A DNA stretch of 64,000 nt, taken from the NCBI GenBank assembly GCA_963743285.1, contig CAVUPF010000003.1, forward strand, positions 62,001 to 126,000. Direction: 5' to 3'. Shown here piece by piece: positions 1 through 8,839 of the stretch. This DNA is from CAVUPF01 sp963743285 (GTDB lineage Bacteria; Actinomycetota; Thermoleophilia; Solirubrobacterales; 70-9). The first letter of the stretch is position 1. The number at the start of each line of letters is the position of its first letter. The notes below the pieces were generated by a model. The model was given only the letters and a program-made list of their open reading frames with translations, ran no database searches and was not told the origin of the DNA. A program made the position numbers and the translations under genes.

Positions 1-489
1 GCGCTCCTCGCCACCGCGCAGTGGGCCGGAGGCGAGACCTGCCGCGACCTGATGGAGGACCGCGAGTGGCTGAAGTCGACCGCGCCGGAGGAAGCCGCCC
101 CGGCCACGGGCGAGGCCCCTGCCGAGGCCCTCGCCCGCGACTACAAGGTCGAGGTCTCAGGCAAGCTCTTCGACGTCAGGGTGATCGGCGAGGCAGCCGC
201 AGGGAGCGCGCCCCTGACAACCGCCAGGCGCCCACCGAAACGTGAGCGCCGCTCCGGCGGCGGCGCAGCCGCCGCCAGCGAGTCCCTCCCATCTCCCCTT
301 CAGGGCACGGTCCTCAAAGTCGCGGTCGAGCAGGGTGCCACGGTTGAGGAGGGCGATCTGATCTGCGTGATCGAGGCGATGAAGATGGAGAACGAGATCA
401 CGGCCCACCGCTCGGGCAAGCTCACCTCCTTAAACGTCTCTGAGGGCGCCGCGGTCTCCAGCGGCGAGGTGATCGCCGTCATCGAGTAG
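1..489 (+). CDS. Biotin carboxyl carrier (C-terminal) part of an acyl-CoA carboxylase alpha subunit, 5' truncated by window
   Basis: The reading frame is open from base 1, so only the last 162 residues are present. The C-terminal 75 residues form a biotinyl/lipoyl domain with the biotinylation motif EAMKMEN; the acceptor lysine codon is at 382-384. The domain carries carboxybiotin between the carboxylase and carboxyltransferase sites of acetyl- or propionyl-CoA carboxylase. An Ala/Pro-rich linker (roughly bases 90-290) precedes it, as in fused AccA3-type alpha subunits. The biotin carboxylase part must lie upstream of the window. The substrate cannot be decided from this piece. Confidence 0.88.
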   Translation, partial: ALLATAQWAGGETCRDLMEDREWLKSTAPEEAAPATGEAPAEALARDYKVEVSGKLFDVRVIGEAAAGSAPLTTARRPPKRERRSGGGAAAASESLPSPLQGTVLKVAVEQGATVEEGDLICVIEAMKMENEITAHRSGKLTSLNVSEGAAVSSGEVIAVIE

Positions 490-522
490 GAGAGGGGCTC
501 CTCGGACCCCGCCTCCGTGAGC

Positions 523-1206
523 TCAGGACGCGCCGATCTTTTTCCCCGCCTCGCGAAGATTCTTGACGACGGCGCTTGGCGCTTTGCGGCCGTCGAGCTT
601 CTCACCGTGGCGGTTGACCCAGATCACCGGCACGTTCATCTTCAACAAAGGGGCGACGTCGTTGGTGTAGTTGGAGCCGATGTGCAACCACCCTTTTTTG
701 CCGCCGATCCGCCGCGCGCACTCTTTGAAGTGAACGGGGTCGGGCTTGTAGCTGCGGACCTGCTGCGCGGTGACGACAAGGTCTAGTTCGGTGCGCAGGT
801 GACGGCGGGAGATGCCGAGCAGTTTGTCGTCGACGTTGGAGATGATCCCGATCTCATAACGCTTGCCGATCCGGTCCATCGCCGCGTTAGCCTCGCGGAA
901 GGGCAGCCAGTAGGCGACGCTGTTGGGCAGGAATTGGGCCCGCGAGGGCTCGATCTCCCAACCCAGCTCTCCGGCCACCTTGACGATGGTGCGGCGCAGC
1001 ACCTCGGCGTAGAGCTCATAGGAGCCGGCCATGATCTCGGCCTGCACCTCCATGAATCGGGCGAGGAAAGAGCCTTCCTCGAAGCTGAACCCGTCCTTCT
1101 CCGCCTCTTTCCTGCAGGCCTCGACGATCCCCTTCTCCCAGTCGATCAGGGTTCCGTAACAGTCGGTGGTAACCCATTTGATGGTTTTGAGACTGGGGAG
1201 AGCCAT
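523..1206 (-). CDS. HAD-superfamily hydrolase, haloacid dehalogenase type II-like
   Basis: The protein has 227 residues and starts at the ATG at 1206. HAD motifs occur in order: motif I DCYGTL (nucleophile Asp near residue 15), motif II ISNVDD (residue ~117), motif III YKPDP with the conserved Lys (~153), and motif IV GSNYTNDV (~177). DCYGTL and the cap-domain length fit the dehalogenase-like branch of the family; the substrate may equally be a phosphate ester. It is transcribed away from sucC, with a 112-base gap that probably holds divergent promoters. Confidence 0.8.
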   Translation of the reverse strand: MALPSLKTIKWVTTDCYGTLIDWEKGIVEACRKEAEKDGFSFEEGSFLARFMEVQAEIMAGSYELYAEVLRRTIVKVAGELGWEIEPSRAQFLPNSVAYWLPFREANAAMDRIGKRYEIGIISNVDDKLLGISRRHLRTELDLVVTAQQVRSYKPDPVHFKECARRIGGKKGWLHIGSNYTNDVAPLLKMNVPVIWVNRHGEKLDGRKAPSAVVKNLREAGKKIGAS

Positions 1207-1318
1207 AAGTGCGAGCGCGGCATTATGCCAATCGCCCCCCGATCGGGCTTCCCGGTATTTGGCTGGTCGGATAGGCTGCCGCCCCGCGCCCCAGGCGCGC
1301 GCAGCACAAACTACCTCA

Positions 1319-2485
1319 ATGGACCTCCTCGAGTATCAGGGTAAGCAGCTATTCGCAAGGCACGGCGTCGCCGTGCCGAGCGGCGAGGTCGCCGCGACCG
1401 TCGAGGAGGCCGTCGCCGCAGCGGAGCGGATCGGCTACCCCTGTGCGATCAAGGCTCAGGTGCTGATTGGCGGTCGCGGCAAGGCGGGGGGGATCAAGAT
1501 CGCCGCGGATGTCGGCGAGGCCCGCGAGTACGCCGATGCGATCCTCGGCATGGATATCCGCGGCCCTCGTGGAGAGGGTCCCTTCAGGGTCCGACAGGTA
1601 TGGATCGAGGGCGGCTCCGACATCGCCTCTGAGTACTACGCCTCGGTGATCCTCGACCGCGGCGAGAAGAAGCTGATCGCGATCGTCTCCGCCAAGGGTG
1701 GGATGGACATCGAGGCGGTCGCCGAGGAGGACCCCGAGGCGCTGGTCAGGGGCCATATCGACCCGACTCGACCATTCGACGCCGCCCTGGCCCGGCCGAT
1801 CATCGCCGCGGCGGGGCTGGATGAGGACGTCCGCGACCAGGCGGCCGAGGTGCTGGTGAAGCTTGCGGCGCTCGCCCGCTCTGAGGACGCGACGCTGATC
1901 GAGGTCAACCCGCTGATCGTCACCGCCGGGCGCGATGTCGTGGCGCTTGACGCCAAGGTGACGATCGACAACAACGCCATCTTCCGTCACGAGGACCTGG
2001 CCGAGATCGCCGACTCCTCTGACGCGGACCCCCAGGAGGCGATGGCGAGGGAGAAGGGCCTCACTTACGTAAAGCTCGACGGCAACGTGGGCATCCTCGC
2101 CAACGGCGCCGGCCTCTGCATGTCAACGCTGGACGTGGTCGCCCAGGCCGGCGGCGCCCCGGCGAACTTCCTCGATGCGGGCGGTGGCTCCAAAGCCGAG
2201 GCGATCGTCGATGCGCTCACCGTGATCAGCTCCGATGAGAAGGTGACGGCAATCCTCTTCAACATCTTCGGCGGGATCACCCGCTGCGATGAGATCGCCA
2301 AGGGGATCGTCACCGCCTCTGAGCAGATCGAGCTGAAGGCGCCGCTGGTGGTGCGCCTGGACGGCACCAACTCCGAGCAGGGCCTGCGGATCCTCGCCGA
2401 GGCCAATCTCCCGAACCTCGATCAGGAGACGACGATGCTCGACGCCGCGCGCCGCGTGGTCGAGCTGGCGGGCGGGAGCAGCTGA
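1319..2485 (+). CDS. sucC: Succinate-CoA ligase, ADP-forming, beta subunit
   Basis: The 388-residue product begins MDLLEYQGKQLFARHGV, the standard SucC N-terminus; the frame is open further upstream, but this ATG gives the family length. It has an N-terminal ATP-grasp domain (IGGRGKAGGIK near residue 50) and a C-terminal CoA-ligase domain with the conserved NIFGGITRCD segment near residue 320. With SucD it converts succinyl-CoA, ADP and phosphate to succinate, CoA and ATP in the TCA cycle. It overlaps sucD by one base (TGATG), implying an operon and coupled translation. Confidence 0.97.
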   Translation: MDLLEYQGKQLFARHGVAVPSGEVAATVEEAVAAAERIGYPCAIKAQVLIGGRGKAGGIKIAADVGEAREYADAILGMDIRGPRGEGPFRVRQVWIEGGSDIASEYYASVILDRGEKKLIAIVSAKGGMDIEAVAEEDPEALVRGHIDPTRPFDAALARPIIAAAGLDEDVRDQAAEVLVKLAALARSEDATLIEVNPLIVTAGRDVVALDAKVTIDNNAIFRHEDLAEIADSSDADPQEAMAREKGLTYVKLDGNVGILANGAGLCMSTLDVVAQAGGAPANFLDAGGGSKAEAIVDALTVISSDEKVTAILFNIFGGITRCDEIAKGIVTASEQIELKAPLVVRLDGTNSEQGLRILAEANLPNLDQETTMLDAARRVVELAGGSS

Positions 2486-3357
2486 TGTCGATCATCATCG
2501 GCAAGGAGACGAGGCTGGTCGTTTCCGGCCTGACCGGACGCGAGGGCTCCTTCCACGGGCTGCGCAACCGCGACTACGGCACCGAACTCGTCGCCGGAGT
2601 GACTCCCGGCAAGGGCGGGCAGGAGGTGGACGGGGTGCCGGTCTTCGAGACGATCTCCGCGGCTGTCGCGGAGGCCGGCGCCAACACCTCGATGATCTTC
2701 GTGCCGGCGCGCTTCGCCGCCCCGGCGATCGACGAGGCAATCGAATCCGGCGTCGAGACGGTGATCGCGATCACCGAGGGCATCCCCGTGCTCGACATGC
2801 TGATCACCTACTGGATGGCGAAGGAGGCCGGGGTGCGGCTGATCGGCCCCAACTGCCCAGGGGTGCTCTCGCCCGGCAAGGCCAACGTCGGGATCATCCC
2901 TGCCCAGTTCTTCGACCGGGGCAAGATCGGCGTCGTCTCCAAGTCGGGCACGCTGACCTACCAGATCGGCAACGAGCTGAAGCAGGCGGGCGAGGGCAAC
3001 TCCTCGATCGTCGGCATCGGCGGCGACCCGATCGTCGGCTCGGATTTCATCGACATCCTCACCCTCTTTGAGGCCGACCCCGAGACCGAGCTGATCGTGA
3101 TGGTCGGCGAGATCGGCGGCGACGCCGAGGAGCGGGCGGCCGAGTTCATCGCCGCCGAGATCTCCAAGCCGGTCGTCGCCTACATCGCCGGCTTCACCGC
3201 GCCGCCCGGCAAGCAGATGGGCCACGCCGGCGCGATCATCTCCGGCTCCTCGGGGACGGCGCAGGCGAAGAAGGAAGCGCTCGAGGCCAAGGGGGTGCGG
3301 GTCGGCGAAAGCCCGACCGAGACGGCCCAGATCGCCGTCGAGGCTCTGCGCGGCTAA
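2485..3357 (+). CDS. sucD: Succinate-CoA ligase, alpha subunit
   Basis: The product has 290 residues. It contains an N-terminal Rossmann CoA-binding domain (VSGLTGREGSFH near residue 13), the GPNCPGVLSPG segment near residue 122, and the active-site histidine region GKQMGHAGAIISG near residue 247 that carries the phosphohistidine intermediate. Length and motifs are complete. It is translated from the ATG overlapping the sucC stop, so the two subunits form one transcription unit. Confidence 0.97.
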   Translation: MSIIIGKETRLVVSGLTGREGSFHGLRNRDYGTELVAGVTPGKGGQEVDGVPVFETISAAVAEAGANTSMIFVPARFAAPAIDEAIESGVETVIAITEGIPVLDMLITYWMAKEAGVRLIGPNCPGVLSPGKANVGIIPAQFFDRGKIGVVSKSGTLTYQIGNELKQAGEGNSSIVGIGGDPIVGSDFIDILTLFEADPETELIVMVGEIGGDAEERAAEFIAAEISKPVVAYIAGFTAPPGKQMGHAGAIISGSSGTAQAKKEALEAKGVRVGESPTETAQIAVEALRG

Positions 3358-3425
3358 CCCGCAACTCTTGCCCCACCGGCGTGTCTTGGAGTAGACGTCG
3401 CAAACGAGCGAGGGGAGGGGGCGCG

Positions 3426-5120
3426 ATGTCCTCCAGTCATCTCATAGGGCTCAAGCGCTGTGCGTTGCCGGCATTCGTGGTTGCAGCTTTGGCGATCGCC
3501 GCGCCGGCCTCTGCGGCGCGCAATGCCTACGTCGCCAACCTCGGCAGTGGGACCGTCTCGGTGATCGACCTGGGGACAAACTCCCCGGCCGGGTCGATCA
3601 CGGTCGGGGCCGGGCCGCGCGACGTGGCGATCACCCCTGACGGGCGATTTGCCTACGTCACCAACGAAGCCGAAGGCACCGTCTCGGTGATCGCCACCGC
3701 TACCAACACGGTGGTCGGCACGCCGATCGCGATCGGCGTCGGCTCCAAGCCGCGCGGCATCGCGATCTCACCCGACGGTCAGACCGCCTGGGTCGCCGAC
3801 TCAGGCGGCAATGCAGTCTCGGTGATCGCCACCGCTACCAAGACGGTGGTGGGCACGCCGATCGAAGTCGGGGCCGGACCCGAAGGGATCGCCATCTCCC
3901 CCGACGGCACTACCGCCTTCGTCGCCCAGCAAGGAGGGGGTGTCTCGATCCTCAACACGACCACCCGCGTGGTGACCGGCGCGGTCCCCGATGCCCTGGG
4001 GCCGTCCCAGATCGCGATCGGCCCGCGCGGCGCGCGCGCCTTCATCACCAACCGCGGCGCGGACTCGGTGAGCGCTTTCAATCCCGCCAACGGGCAGGTC
4101 GTAGGCACGCCGATCACGGTCGGCGCCCAGCCTTCCGGAATCGCGATAGGTCCGAGCGGCGCGCTTGCCTACGCGGCTGGCTTCGGCGACGGCACCCTGA
4201 CCCCGATCAACATCGCCACCAGCGCGCCCGGCACGGCGATCACGGGTTTTAACGGCCCCGAAGGTGTTGCGGTGAGCCCGGCGGGCACGCAGCTCTACGT
4301 CGCCAACTCGGGCGGCGGCGTGGTCTCCGTGGTCAACACGGCGACCAACGTCCCCTCCGCCTCGATCCCGGTCGAGAAAGAACCGGCCGGCATCGCGATC
4401 GCCCCCGACCAGCCGCCGACCGCCTCCTTCCTGGTCACGCCGCAGAAGAGAATCGCCGGGCAAAAGCTCACCTTCAACGCCGGCGCCTCCAAGGACCCCG
4501 ACGGCACGATCGCCAGCTATGCCTGGGAATTCGGCGACGGCGCGCACTCGAAGGGCTCTGGGGCGAACGTCACGCACACCTACAAGCGGCCGGGCACCTA
4601 CACGGTCGCCCTCACGGCGACCGACAACGAAGGCTGCTCGACCGAACTCATCTACACCGGGCAGACCGCCTCCTGCAATGGCTCCGCCGTCGCGCACACG
4701 ACCGCCACGATCGTCGTGGCCGACAACAAGGGGCCGGTGCTCGTCCTCGCCGGCACCAGGCGACAGCGCCTGCGAGGAGCGCTCAGCGTCTTCGCGCAGT
4801 GCCCGCAGGAAGCGTGCAGGGTAGAAGCCGGCGGCGTTGTCGTGATGACCGCCCTGCGAGGGGGGAGGGCGGTGTCCGGGACGCGGCGGCTCGGCACGGC
4901 GCGGGCGTCGCTTACGGCCGGTGCGTGGGGCGAGCTACGCCTCGGAGTGCCGCGCGGCGCCCGCCGCGCCGTCCGGCGGGCACTGCGCAGCGGCGGCGCG
5001 GCTGATGCCGAGCTGAAGGGGGTAGCCAGCAACGAAAATGGCTTCAAGACCACCCAGACGCGCTACGTCAAGCTGATCGGCGCCCGCCGCCGCCGCCACC
5101 ACCGCCGCCGGCATCACTGA
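3426..5120 (+). CDS. Secreted YncE-like beta-propeller protein with PKD domain and basic tail
   Basis: The ATG at 3426 follows a strong purine-rich site (GAGGGGAGGGGG) and gives 564 residues starting with a signal peptide that ends near ASA. The frame could also open at a GTG at 3381, which would put extra residues before the signal. About seven repeats of the type AYVANxGxGTVSVI...GxxPxGIAISPDG form a beta-propeller (residues 35-330). A PKD domain follows (YAWEFGDGAHS...HTYKRPGTYTVALTATDNEG), then a C-terminal Arg/His-rich tail. It is probably surface-exposed or extracellular; function unknown. It is a paralogue of the gene at 48.2-49.8 kb. Confidence 0.8.
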   Translation: MSSSHLIGLKRCALPAFVVAALAIAAPASAARNAYVANLGSGTVSVIDLGTNSPAGSITVGAGPRDVAITPDGRFAYVTNEAEGTVSVIATATNTVVGTPIAIGVGSKPRGIAISPDGQTAWVADSGGNAVSVIATATKTVVGTPIEVGAGPEGIAISPDGTTAFVAQQGGGVSILNTTTRVVTGAVPDALGPSQIAIGPRGARAFITNRGADSVSAFNPANGQVVGTPITVGAQPSGIAIGPSGALAYAAGFGDGTLTPINIATSAPGTAITGFNGPEGVAVSPAGTQLYVANSGGGVVSVVNTATNVPSASIPVEKEPAGIAIAPDQPPTASFLVTPQKRIAGQKLTFNAGASKDPDGTIASYAWEFGDGAHSKGSGANVTHTYKRPGTYTVALTATDNEGCSTELIYTGQTASCNGSAVAHTTATIVVADNKGPVLVLAGTRRQRLRGALSVFAQCPQEACRVEAGGVVVMTALRGGRAVSGTRRLGTARASLTAGAWGELRLGVPRGARRAVRRALRSGGAADAELKGVASNENGFKTTQTRYVKLIGARRRRHHRRRHH

Positions 5121-5168
5121 ACGCGCCGGGAACCGTAGGACTGCGGGGCGTTGCTAGGGTCGGAGTCG

Positions 5169-6272
5169 ATGGCCGGCGAGACGATCTCCTTTGCCCGGGG
5201 CGCGCCCAGCGCCGACATCCTCCCGCACGATGCGGTTCGGGAGGCGGCAGCCAGCGCCCTCGCCCAGGACTGGGAGCGGGCGCTCTCCTACGGGACCGGG
5301 ATCGGGCACCCCGGCCTCTGTGAGTGGATCGCGGATCGGCACGGGGGGCTTGCCGGCTCTCAGGTGATGGTCACCAACGGGTCGCTGGAGGCCGGGGCGA
5401 TGCTGTTCGAGCACCTGTTGGAGCCGGGTGACCGGGTGCTCGTCGAGCAGCCCTCCTACGACCGGACCCTGCTCCTCCTGCAGCGCCTCGGAGTCGAGCT
5501 GGTGCCGGTTTCGCTCGAGGCAGATGGGCTCGACATCGCGGCGGTCGAGGCGGCGCTCAGCGTGGGGCCGATCAAGCTCGCCCACGTCATTCCCAACTTC
5601 CACAATCCGGCCGGCTGCACGCTCTCGACCGAGAAGCGGGTGCGCCTGGTCGAGCTGGCAGCCGAGCATCGCTTCTGGATCTTTGAGGACGATCCCTACC
5701 GGGAGCTGCCCTTCGAGGGCGAGGCGTTGGAGACGATGCTCGCGATGGACCGTGCCGGCCGCGTTATCCACGCCTCCTCGTTCTCCAAGACGGTCAGCCC
5801 CGGGGTGCGCGTCGGCTACCTGGCCGGCCCCGATGGGGAGATCGCCAAGCTGGCCAGGCGGGCCAACGAGACTTACATCTCGCCCAACATGCTGGCCGAG
5901 GCGATCGTGCTGGAGCTGTGCCGCTCCGGGGCGCTTGACCGCAACATCGAGTTCGTCAAGGGGGCGCTGCGCGAGCGCCGCGACGCGCTCGTCGCAGCCC
6001 TGCGGGAGCAGATCCCCGAGGCCGAGTTCGTCGTCCCCGGCGGCGGCTACTTCCTCTGGCTCGACCTCGCGGAGGGCAGCGACACGGCTGCGCTGCTCGC
6101 CGAGGCAAAGGGCGAGGGCGCCAGCTTCGTCGCCGGCCCTGACTTCATGCTGGAGGGCGGCGAGAACAGCATCCGGCTCTCCTTCGCCCCGGTGCCGACG
6201 GAGCAGATCGCCGAGGGTGTCTCCCGTATCGCCCGGGCGCTGGACCGTCTCCGCGCCGGCTCGCCCGCCTAG
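5169..6272 (+). CDS. PLP-dependent aminotransferase, class I/II (LysN/MocR-domain type)
   Basis: Starting at the ATG at 5169 (a TTG at 5151 is also in frame), the product is 367 residues. Fold-type I features are visible: PNFHNPAGCTLS, the Asp of FEDDPYREL near residue 180, and the PLP lysine in HASSFSKTVSPGVRVGYL near residue 207. The sequence fits the 2-aminoadipate/aromatic aminotransferase branch that lacks the GntR domain of MocR regulators. The substrate is not identifiable. Its stop overlaps the stop of the convergent DtxR-like gene by three bases. Confidence 0.85.
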   Translation: MAGETISFARGAPSADILPHDAVREAAASALAQDWERALSYGTGIGHPGLCEWIADRHGGLAGSQVMVTNGSLEAGAMLFEHLLEPGDRVLVEQPSYDRTLLLLQRLGVELVPVSLEADGLDIAAVEAALSVGPIKLAHVIPNFHNPAGCTLSTEKRVRLVELAAEHRFWIFEDDPYRELPFEGEALETMLAMDRAGRVIHASSFSKTVSPGVRVGYLAGPDGEIAKLARRANETYISPNMLAEAIVLELCRSGALDRNIEFVKGALRERRDALVAALREQIPEAEFVVPGGGYFLWLDLAEGSDTAALLAEAKGEGASFVAGPDFMLEGGENSIRLSFAPVPTEQIAEGVSRIARALDRLRAGSPA

Positions 6273-6982
6273 CGGCCGTATCGATCCGAGGACAGGACGA
6301 GCTGCTCGGGGATCGCCGCGCGGGGTGGCGGTGCGGGATCGGCACGGACCGAGACCGTCTCGGCGACGCTGCGGCTGATCCGGTGGGAGGCCTCGGCGGA
6401 GGCGATCGTCACGCCGTCCTCGTCTGAGCCTGCGACCTTGCCCGCCAGACCGGGGCTCAGCCCGGCGTCCTTGAGGTAGTGCAGCAGATCCTCGGCCTCG
6501 TTCTCGAAGCGCAAGACGCGCACCTCGGCACCGATCTCGACATCGGCCAGCAGCGAGCCCTGCTCGCGAGCGCCCTCGACGATCGGGTGGCCGTGCGGGC
6601 AAGTCGTAGCGTCACCGATCGCAGCCCGCATCCGCTCCTCCAGCACCGGTGACATCGCGTGCTCGATTCGCTCCGCCTCCTCGTGTACCTCGTCCCAGGG
6701 GATGCCGAGCACGTCGGTGAGAAAGCGCTCGATCATCCGGTGGCGGCGGACGATGTGGCTGGCGTGCTCGCGGCCCGCCGCCGTGAACTCCAGCGATTTG
6801 TCGGCGCTGCGCTCGACGTAGCCGTCCTCGATCAGGCGGCCGATCATCTCGTGCACGGTGGGGGGAGCGAGCTGCATCGCGCGGGCGACGTTGGCGCCGG
6901 TCATCGGCAGCCCGGCCTCCTCCAGCCAGAACACAATCTCCAGGTACTCCTGCTCGGCGACCGTCGCGGTCTCCTGGGACAC
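6269..6982 (-). CDS. DtxR/MntR-family metal-dependent transcriptional repressor
   Basis: The GTG at 6982 is preceded by GGAGGAGC and gives 237 residues, the normal family length; longer N-terminal readings lack support. It has an N-terminal winged helix (residues 5-65, ending VERSADKSLEFT), a metal-binding/dimerization domain with several His/Glu/Cys ligands (HIVRRHRMIERFL, HEEAERIEH, CPHGHP), and a C-terminal FeoA/SH3-like domain. Such proteins repress metal uptake genes when loaded with Mn or Fe. No transporter gene is adjacent, so the regulon is elsewhere or distant. Confidence 0.88.
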   Translation of the reverse strand: MSQETATVAEQEYLEIVFWLEEAGLPMTGANVARAMQLAPPTVHEMIGRLIEDGYVERSADKSLEFTAAGREHASHIVRRHRMIERFLTDVLGIPWDEVHEEAERIEHAMSPVLEERMRAAIGDATTCPHGHPIVEGAREQGSLLADVEIGAEVRVLRFENEAEDLLHYLKDAGLSPGLAGKVAGSDEDGVTIASAEASHRISRSVAETVSVRADPAPPPRAAIPEQLVLSSDRYGR

Positions 6983-7152
6983 GGGGCGCTCCTCCTCGGC
7001 TCCGGATTGGCCTCCGATACTAGAGGGTCGTCTTGCGGCCTCCGCTTGCCCGCCTCCCCTGCACACCTCGCGATGACGCGGTGAAGCGATCGCTGGCGCG
7101 GCGCGCGGGGGGAGCGCAAGGTGCCCTTCCTCCCCCGGCGCTGGGCTTCGGC

Positions 7153-7968
7153 TCAGCGCCGCTCGATGAGGGTCGAGACGACCGCCTCATAGAACCCCTC
7201 GCCCATGCGGCCCTCGGTGACGGTTACGTTGTCCCAGTCGGCGAGAGCGCCGCGCAGGCCGGGGTCGCGCTCGGGTCCGTTGGCGACGACGAAGAAGCGC
7301 CCGACCGCACTGGCCACCTCCAGGTCCTCGACCGAGTCGCCTACCGCGATGCACGCGGCGCGCTCGTAGCCCCGGATGCGGGCGTGAGCGGCGACGGCGC
7401 CGGCCTTGCTGACCACCTTGGGGACGAGGTGGTAGGCGTGGGCGGGCCCCTCGAGGGTGGGCATCTCGCGCCCGATCGCGCCGTTGTCGAGCAAGCGCAG
7501 GTCTGCGTGGCCGTGCTCTTTGAGCAGCGCATTGGCCTCCTCGACGTCGACCTCGCCGCGGAAGAGGTGGGAGAGGACGCGTCCGTAGTGCCAGGGGGAG
7601 TGGTATTCGAGCCGCCCCTGGAAGTGCTCGAACAACAACCTCGGGATGCCCCGCTCCTCGATCTGCTCATAGACGGTGCCGTTTTCGTCGGGGACCAGCT
7701 CGCCGGTCAGCAGCGTCTTCTCGCCGTCGATTGCGAAGGCGCAGCCTGCCTCATAGATGTAGGAGGTCTGGCCCATCAGGCGAGCTGCCTCGTGGACCTG
7801 GGGCTCGCGACGGCCCGACATGATCACGACCTCTACCCCGGCCCGGTGGCAGGCCTCCAGGCCACGGGCCTGGGCGAGGGAGAAGGCGCCTTCGGCGTCG
7901 CGGAAGAGCGAGCTGCCGGCGCCGAGCAGGGTTCCGTCGAGATCGGTGTAGACGCACTTCAGGGGCAT
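7153..7968 (-). CDS. HAD-superfamily phosphatase, mannosyl/glucosyl-phosphoglycerate phosphatase-like
   Basis: The product has 271 residues from the ATG at 7968. It opens with the HAD motif I YTDLDGTLLG, has VIMSGRREPQV as motif II, a C2-type cap, a lysine motif in VSKAGAV and motif IV VGDSVEDLEVA. This is the Cof/MPGP branch, which acts on phosphorylated sugars and compatible-solute precursors. Substrate is inferred from family only. It is divergent from the DHPS-like gene. Confidence 0.75.
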   Translation of the reverse strand: MPLKCVYTDLDGTLLGAGSSLFRDAEGAFSLAQARGLEACHRAGVEVVIMSGRREPQVHEAARLMGQTSYIYEAGCAFAIDGEKTLLTGELVPDENGTVYEQIEERGIPRLLFEHFQGRLEYHSPWHYGRVLSHLFRGEVDVEEANALLKEHGHADLRLLDNGAIGREMPTLEGPAHAYHLVPKVVSKAGAVAAHARIRGYERAACIAVGDSVEDLEVASAVGRFFVVANGPERDPGLRGALADWDNVTVTEGRMGEGFYEAVVSTLIERR

Positions 7969-7993
7969 GGGCGCGGCCGCTACGGTAGCCGAC

Positions 7994-8839
7994 GTGTGGA
8001 GACTCGCCGATCGCACCCTCGACCTCGCCCAGCCGCTCGCTGCCGGGATCGTCAACGTGACCGTCGACTCGATGTTCGAGGGGGCTCGGAGCGGGACGCC
8101 CGAGCAGGCCGTGATCGACGGGTTGGGCCTGGTCGAGGCTGGGTTCGAGATGCTCGACGTGGGGGCGGTTGCCGCGCGGAGCGGGCCTCCGGTCCATCCG
8201 CAGCAGGAGGCCGCGGCGCTGGTCCCGGCTGTCGAGGGCCTGGCCGCGGCAGGGGTTCCCGTATCAGCCGACACCTTCTCGGTCGAGGTGGCGCGGCTGG
8301 CGGTGGCGGCTGGCGCGGTCGCCGTCAACGACATCTCAGGAGGCTCCGAGGAGCTGTTCGGGCTAGTCGCGGAAACCGGCTGCGGATACGTGCTGATGCA
8401 TATCGAGGGGCCGCCGCGGGTTGACCGGCCCTGGCGCGACTACGGCGACGTGGTCGATCACCTGAGGGCCTGGTTCGAGGCGAGGGTCGAGTTGGCCCGA
8501 GGGCTTGGGGTGGCGGAGGAGCAGATCGCGATCGACCCGGGGCTCGACTTCGACCTGAGCCCCGAGCAGGACCAAGAGGTCCTGCGCCGGCTCGGCGAGC
8601 TGCGCTCGCTGGGGCTGGCGCTCTACATCTCCCTCTCGCGCAAGGACTTCATCGGCGCGCTGCTGGCCGGCTCCTGGGAAGGGCGGCTGCCGGCGTCCGA
8701 GCGCGAGTGGGGTACCGTCGCCGCCGTCACCCTCGCGGTCCGGGGCGGCGCCGACGTACTCCGCATCCATGACCGCAGCTCGCTGCAGGCGGTAAAGGTC
8801 GCGGCGCGGATCGCCCGGGCGGCGCGGAGCGCCGCCTAG
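7994..8839 (+). CDS. Dihydropteroate synthase family protein, divergent
   Basis: The GTG at 7994 gives an N-terminus matching the family (WRLADRTLDL); an ATG at 7967 would overlap the divergent gene. The TIM-barrel landmarks of FolP are present: GIVNVTVDS near residue 20, VNDISGG near 112, IDPGLDFD near 175, SRKDFIGALL near 210 and LRIHD near 262. However, the canonical NVTPDSFSDGG loop and the DIGGESTRPG loop are changed (NVTVDSMFEGA, LDVGAVAARSG). It may be a true synthase of p-aminobenzoate plus pterin pyrophosphate or a paralogue with another pterin substrate. Its stop overlaps the helicase start (TAGTG). Confidence 0.75.
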   Translation: MWRLADRTLDLAQPLAAGIVNVTVDSMFEGARSGTPEQAVIDGLGLVEAGFEMLDVGAVAARSGPPVHPQQEAAALVPAVEGLAAAGVPVSADTFSVEVARLAVAAGAVAVNDISGGSEELFGLVAETGCGYVLMHIEGPPRVDRPWRDYGDVVDHLRAWFEARVELARGLGVAEEQIAIDPGLDFDLSPEQDQEVLRRLGELRSLGLALYISLSRKDFIGALLAGSWEGRLPASEREWGTVAAVTLAVRGGADVLRIHDRSSLQAVKVAARIARAARSAA

